From positions 1-24,272 of the forward strand of contig JAFYQY010000054.1 in NCBI GenBank assembly GCA_017559685.1: 24,272 bases of DNA, given 5' to 3'. This DNA is from Alistipes sp. Its GTDB lineage: Bacteria > Bacteroidota > Bacteroidia > Bacteroidales > Rikenellaceae. Of the stretch, positions 24,182 to 24,272 are shown piece by piece. Positions within the stretch are counted from its first letter, which is position 1, and the number at the start of each line of letters is the position of its first letter. The position numbers and the translations under genes were made by a program. The notes under the pieces are model-generated. The model was not told the origin of the DNA. It did not search any database and saw only the letters and a list, made by a program, of their open reading frames with translations.

Positions 24182-24272
24182 GTGGCGCACTGTTATAGGA
24201 TTAGATGGGAATGAATGGGATTCGCACCTACGGTGCTTAATAGGATTCGATAGGAGTGCGCCTCCTATTCAA
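24182..24272. repeat. Repeat-rich intergenic segment at the right edge
   Basis: GGCGCACT (24184-24191) is repeated in inverted form as AGTGCGCC near 24257-24264. A 16-base motif beginning ATAGGATT occurs twice (near 24195 and 24240) with two differences. GCACC (24224-24228) and GGTGC (24232-24236) form a small hairpin. I see no gene; the element may continue beyond the window. Confidence 0.5.

Overview
The window looks like chromosomal core from a Bacteroidales bacterium, possibly Alistipes/Rikenellaceae-like (family-level call is tentative). Evidence: promoters fit the Bacteroidetes pattern (TTTG, 18-20 nt, TAnnTTTG) and start codons lack Shine-Dalgarno sequences, with A-rich leaders instead. 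The gene content also fits: a DUF4836 lipoprotein, an Rpb6-type omega subunit, and the bamD-rpoZ-coaBC-recN order. No transposase, integrase, CRISPR array or rRNA was found.

Layout. (1) 1-184 is the 3' end of a DNA/RNA non-specific endonuclease gene, closed by a terminator. (2) 354-3805 (+) is a tight three-gene operon: DUF4836 lipoprotein, ABC ATPase, and FtsX/MacB-like permease. (3) 3918-4507 (+) holds a promoter, tRNA-Glu(UUC), a 200-nt structured leader and rpsT (S20), followed by a secreted glycerophosphodiesterase (4598-5419). (4) A long imperfect inverted repeat and a bidirectional terminator separate these from a secreted GH2 glycosidase (5606-7480, -). (5) 14391-7535 (-) is a seven-gene run: bamD, rpoZ, coaBC, recN, then a FecB/FecC/FecE-like importer (lipoprotein binding protein, permease, ATPase). 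(6) 15511-14501 (-) is asd, preceded by a short repeat-bounded intergenic element. (7) 21628-15696 (-) is a coupled set: SUI1/YciH factor, a 1045-aa zincin plus propeller plus barrel-like outer-membrane protein, and a class A penicillin-binding protein. (8) 21737-22804 (+) is a stand-alone DUF4435 TOPRIM-like protein, divergent from the SUI1 gene. (9) 24101-22845 (-) is lysC, with a heptanucleotide repeat beside its promoter. The window ends in an unassigned repeat-rich segment.

How the genes fit together. lysC and asd encode the first two steps of the aspartate pathway, which feeds diaminopimelate, lysine, threonine and methionine synthesis. The PBP and BamD act in wall and outer-membrane construction. 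The GDPD, GH2, binding protein and giant OM protein point to nutrient capture at the envelope. The most unusual observations are the zincin/propeller/barrel protein, two four-copy heptanucleotide repeats (one inside a binding-protein gene, where either one-unit change truncates the protein), the lone DUF4435 gene, the structured tRNA-Glu/rpsT leader, and the DUF4836-linked ABC transporter whose switch histidine is missing.
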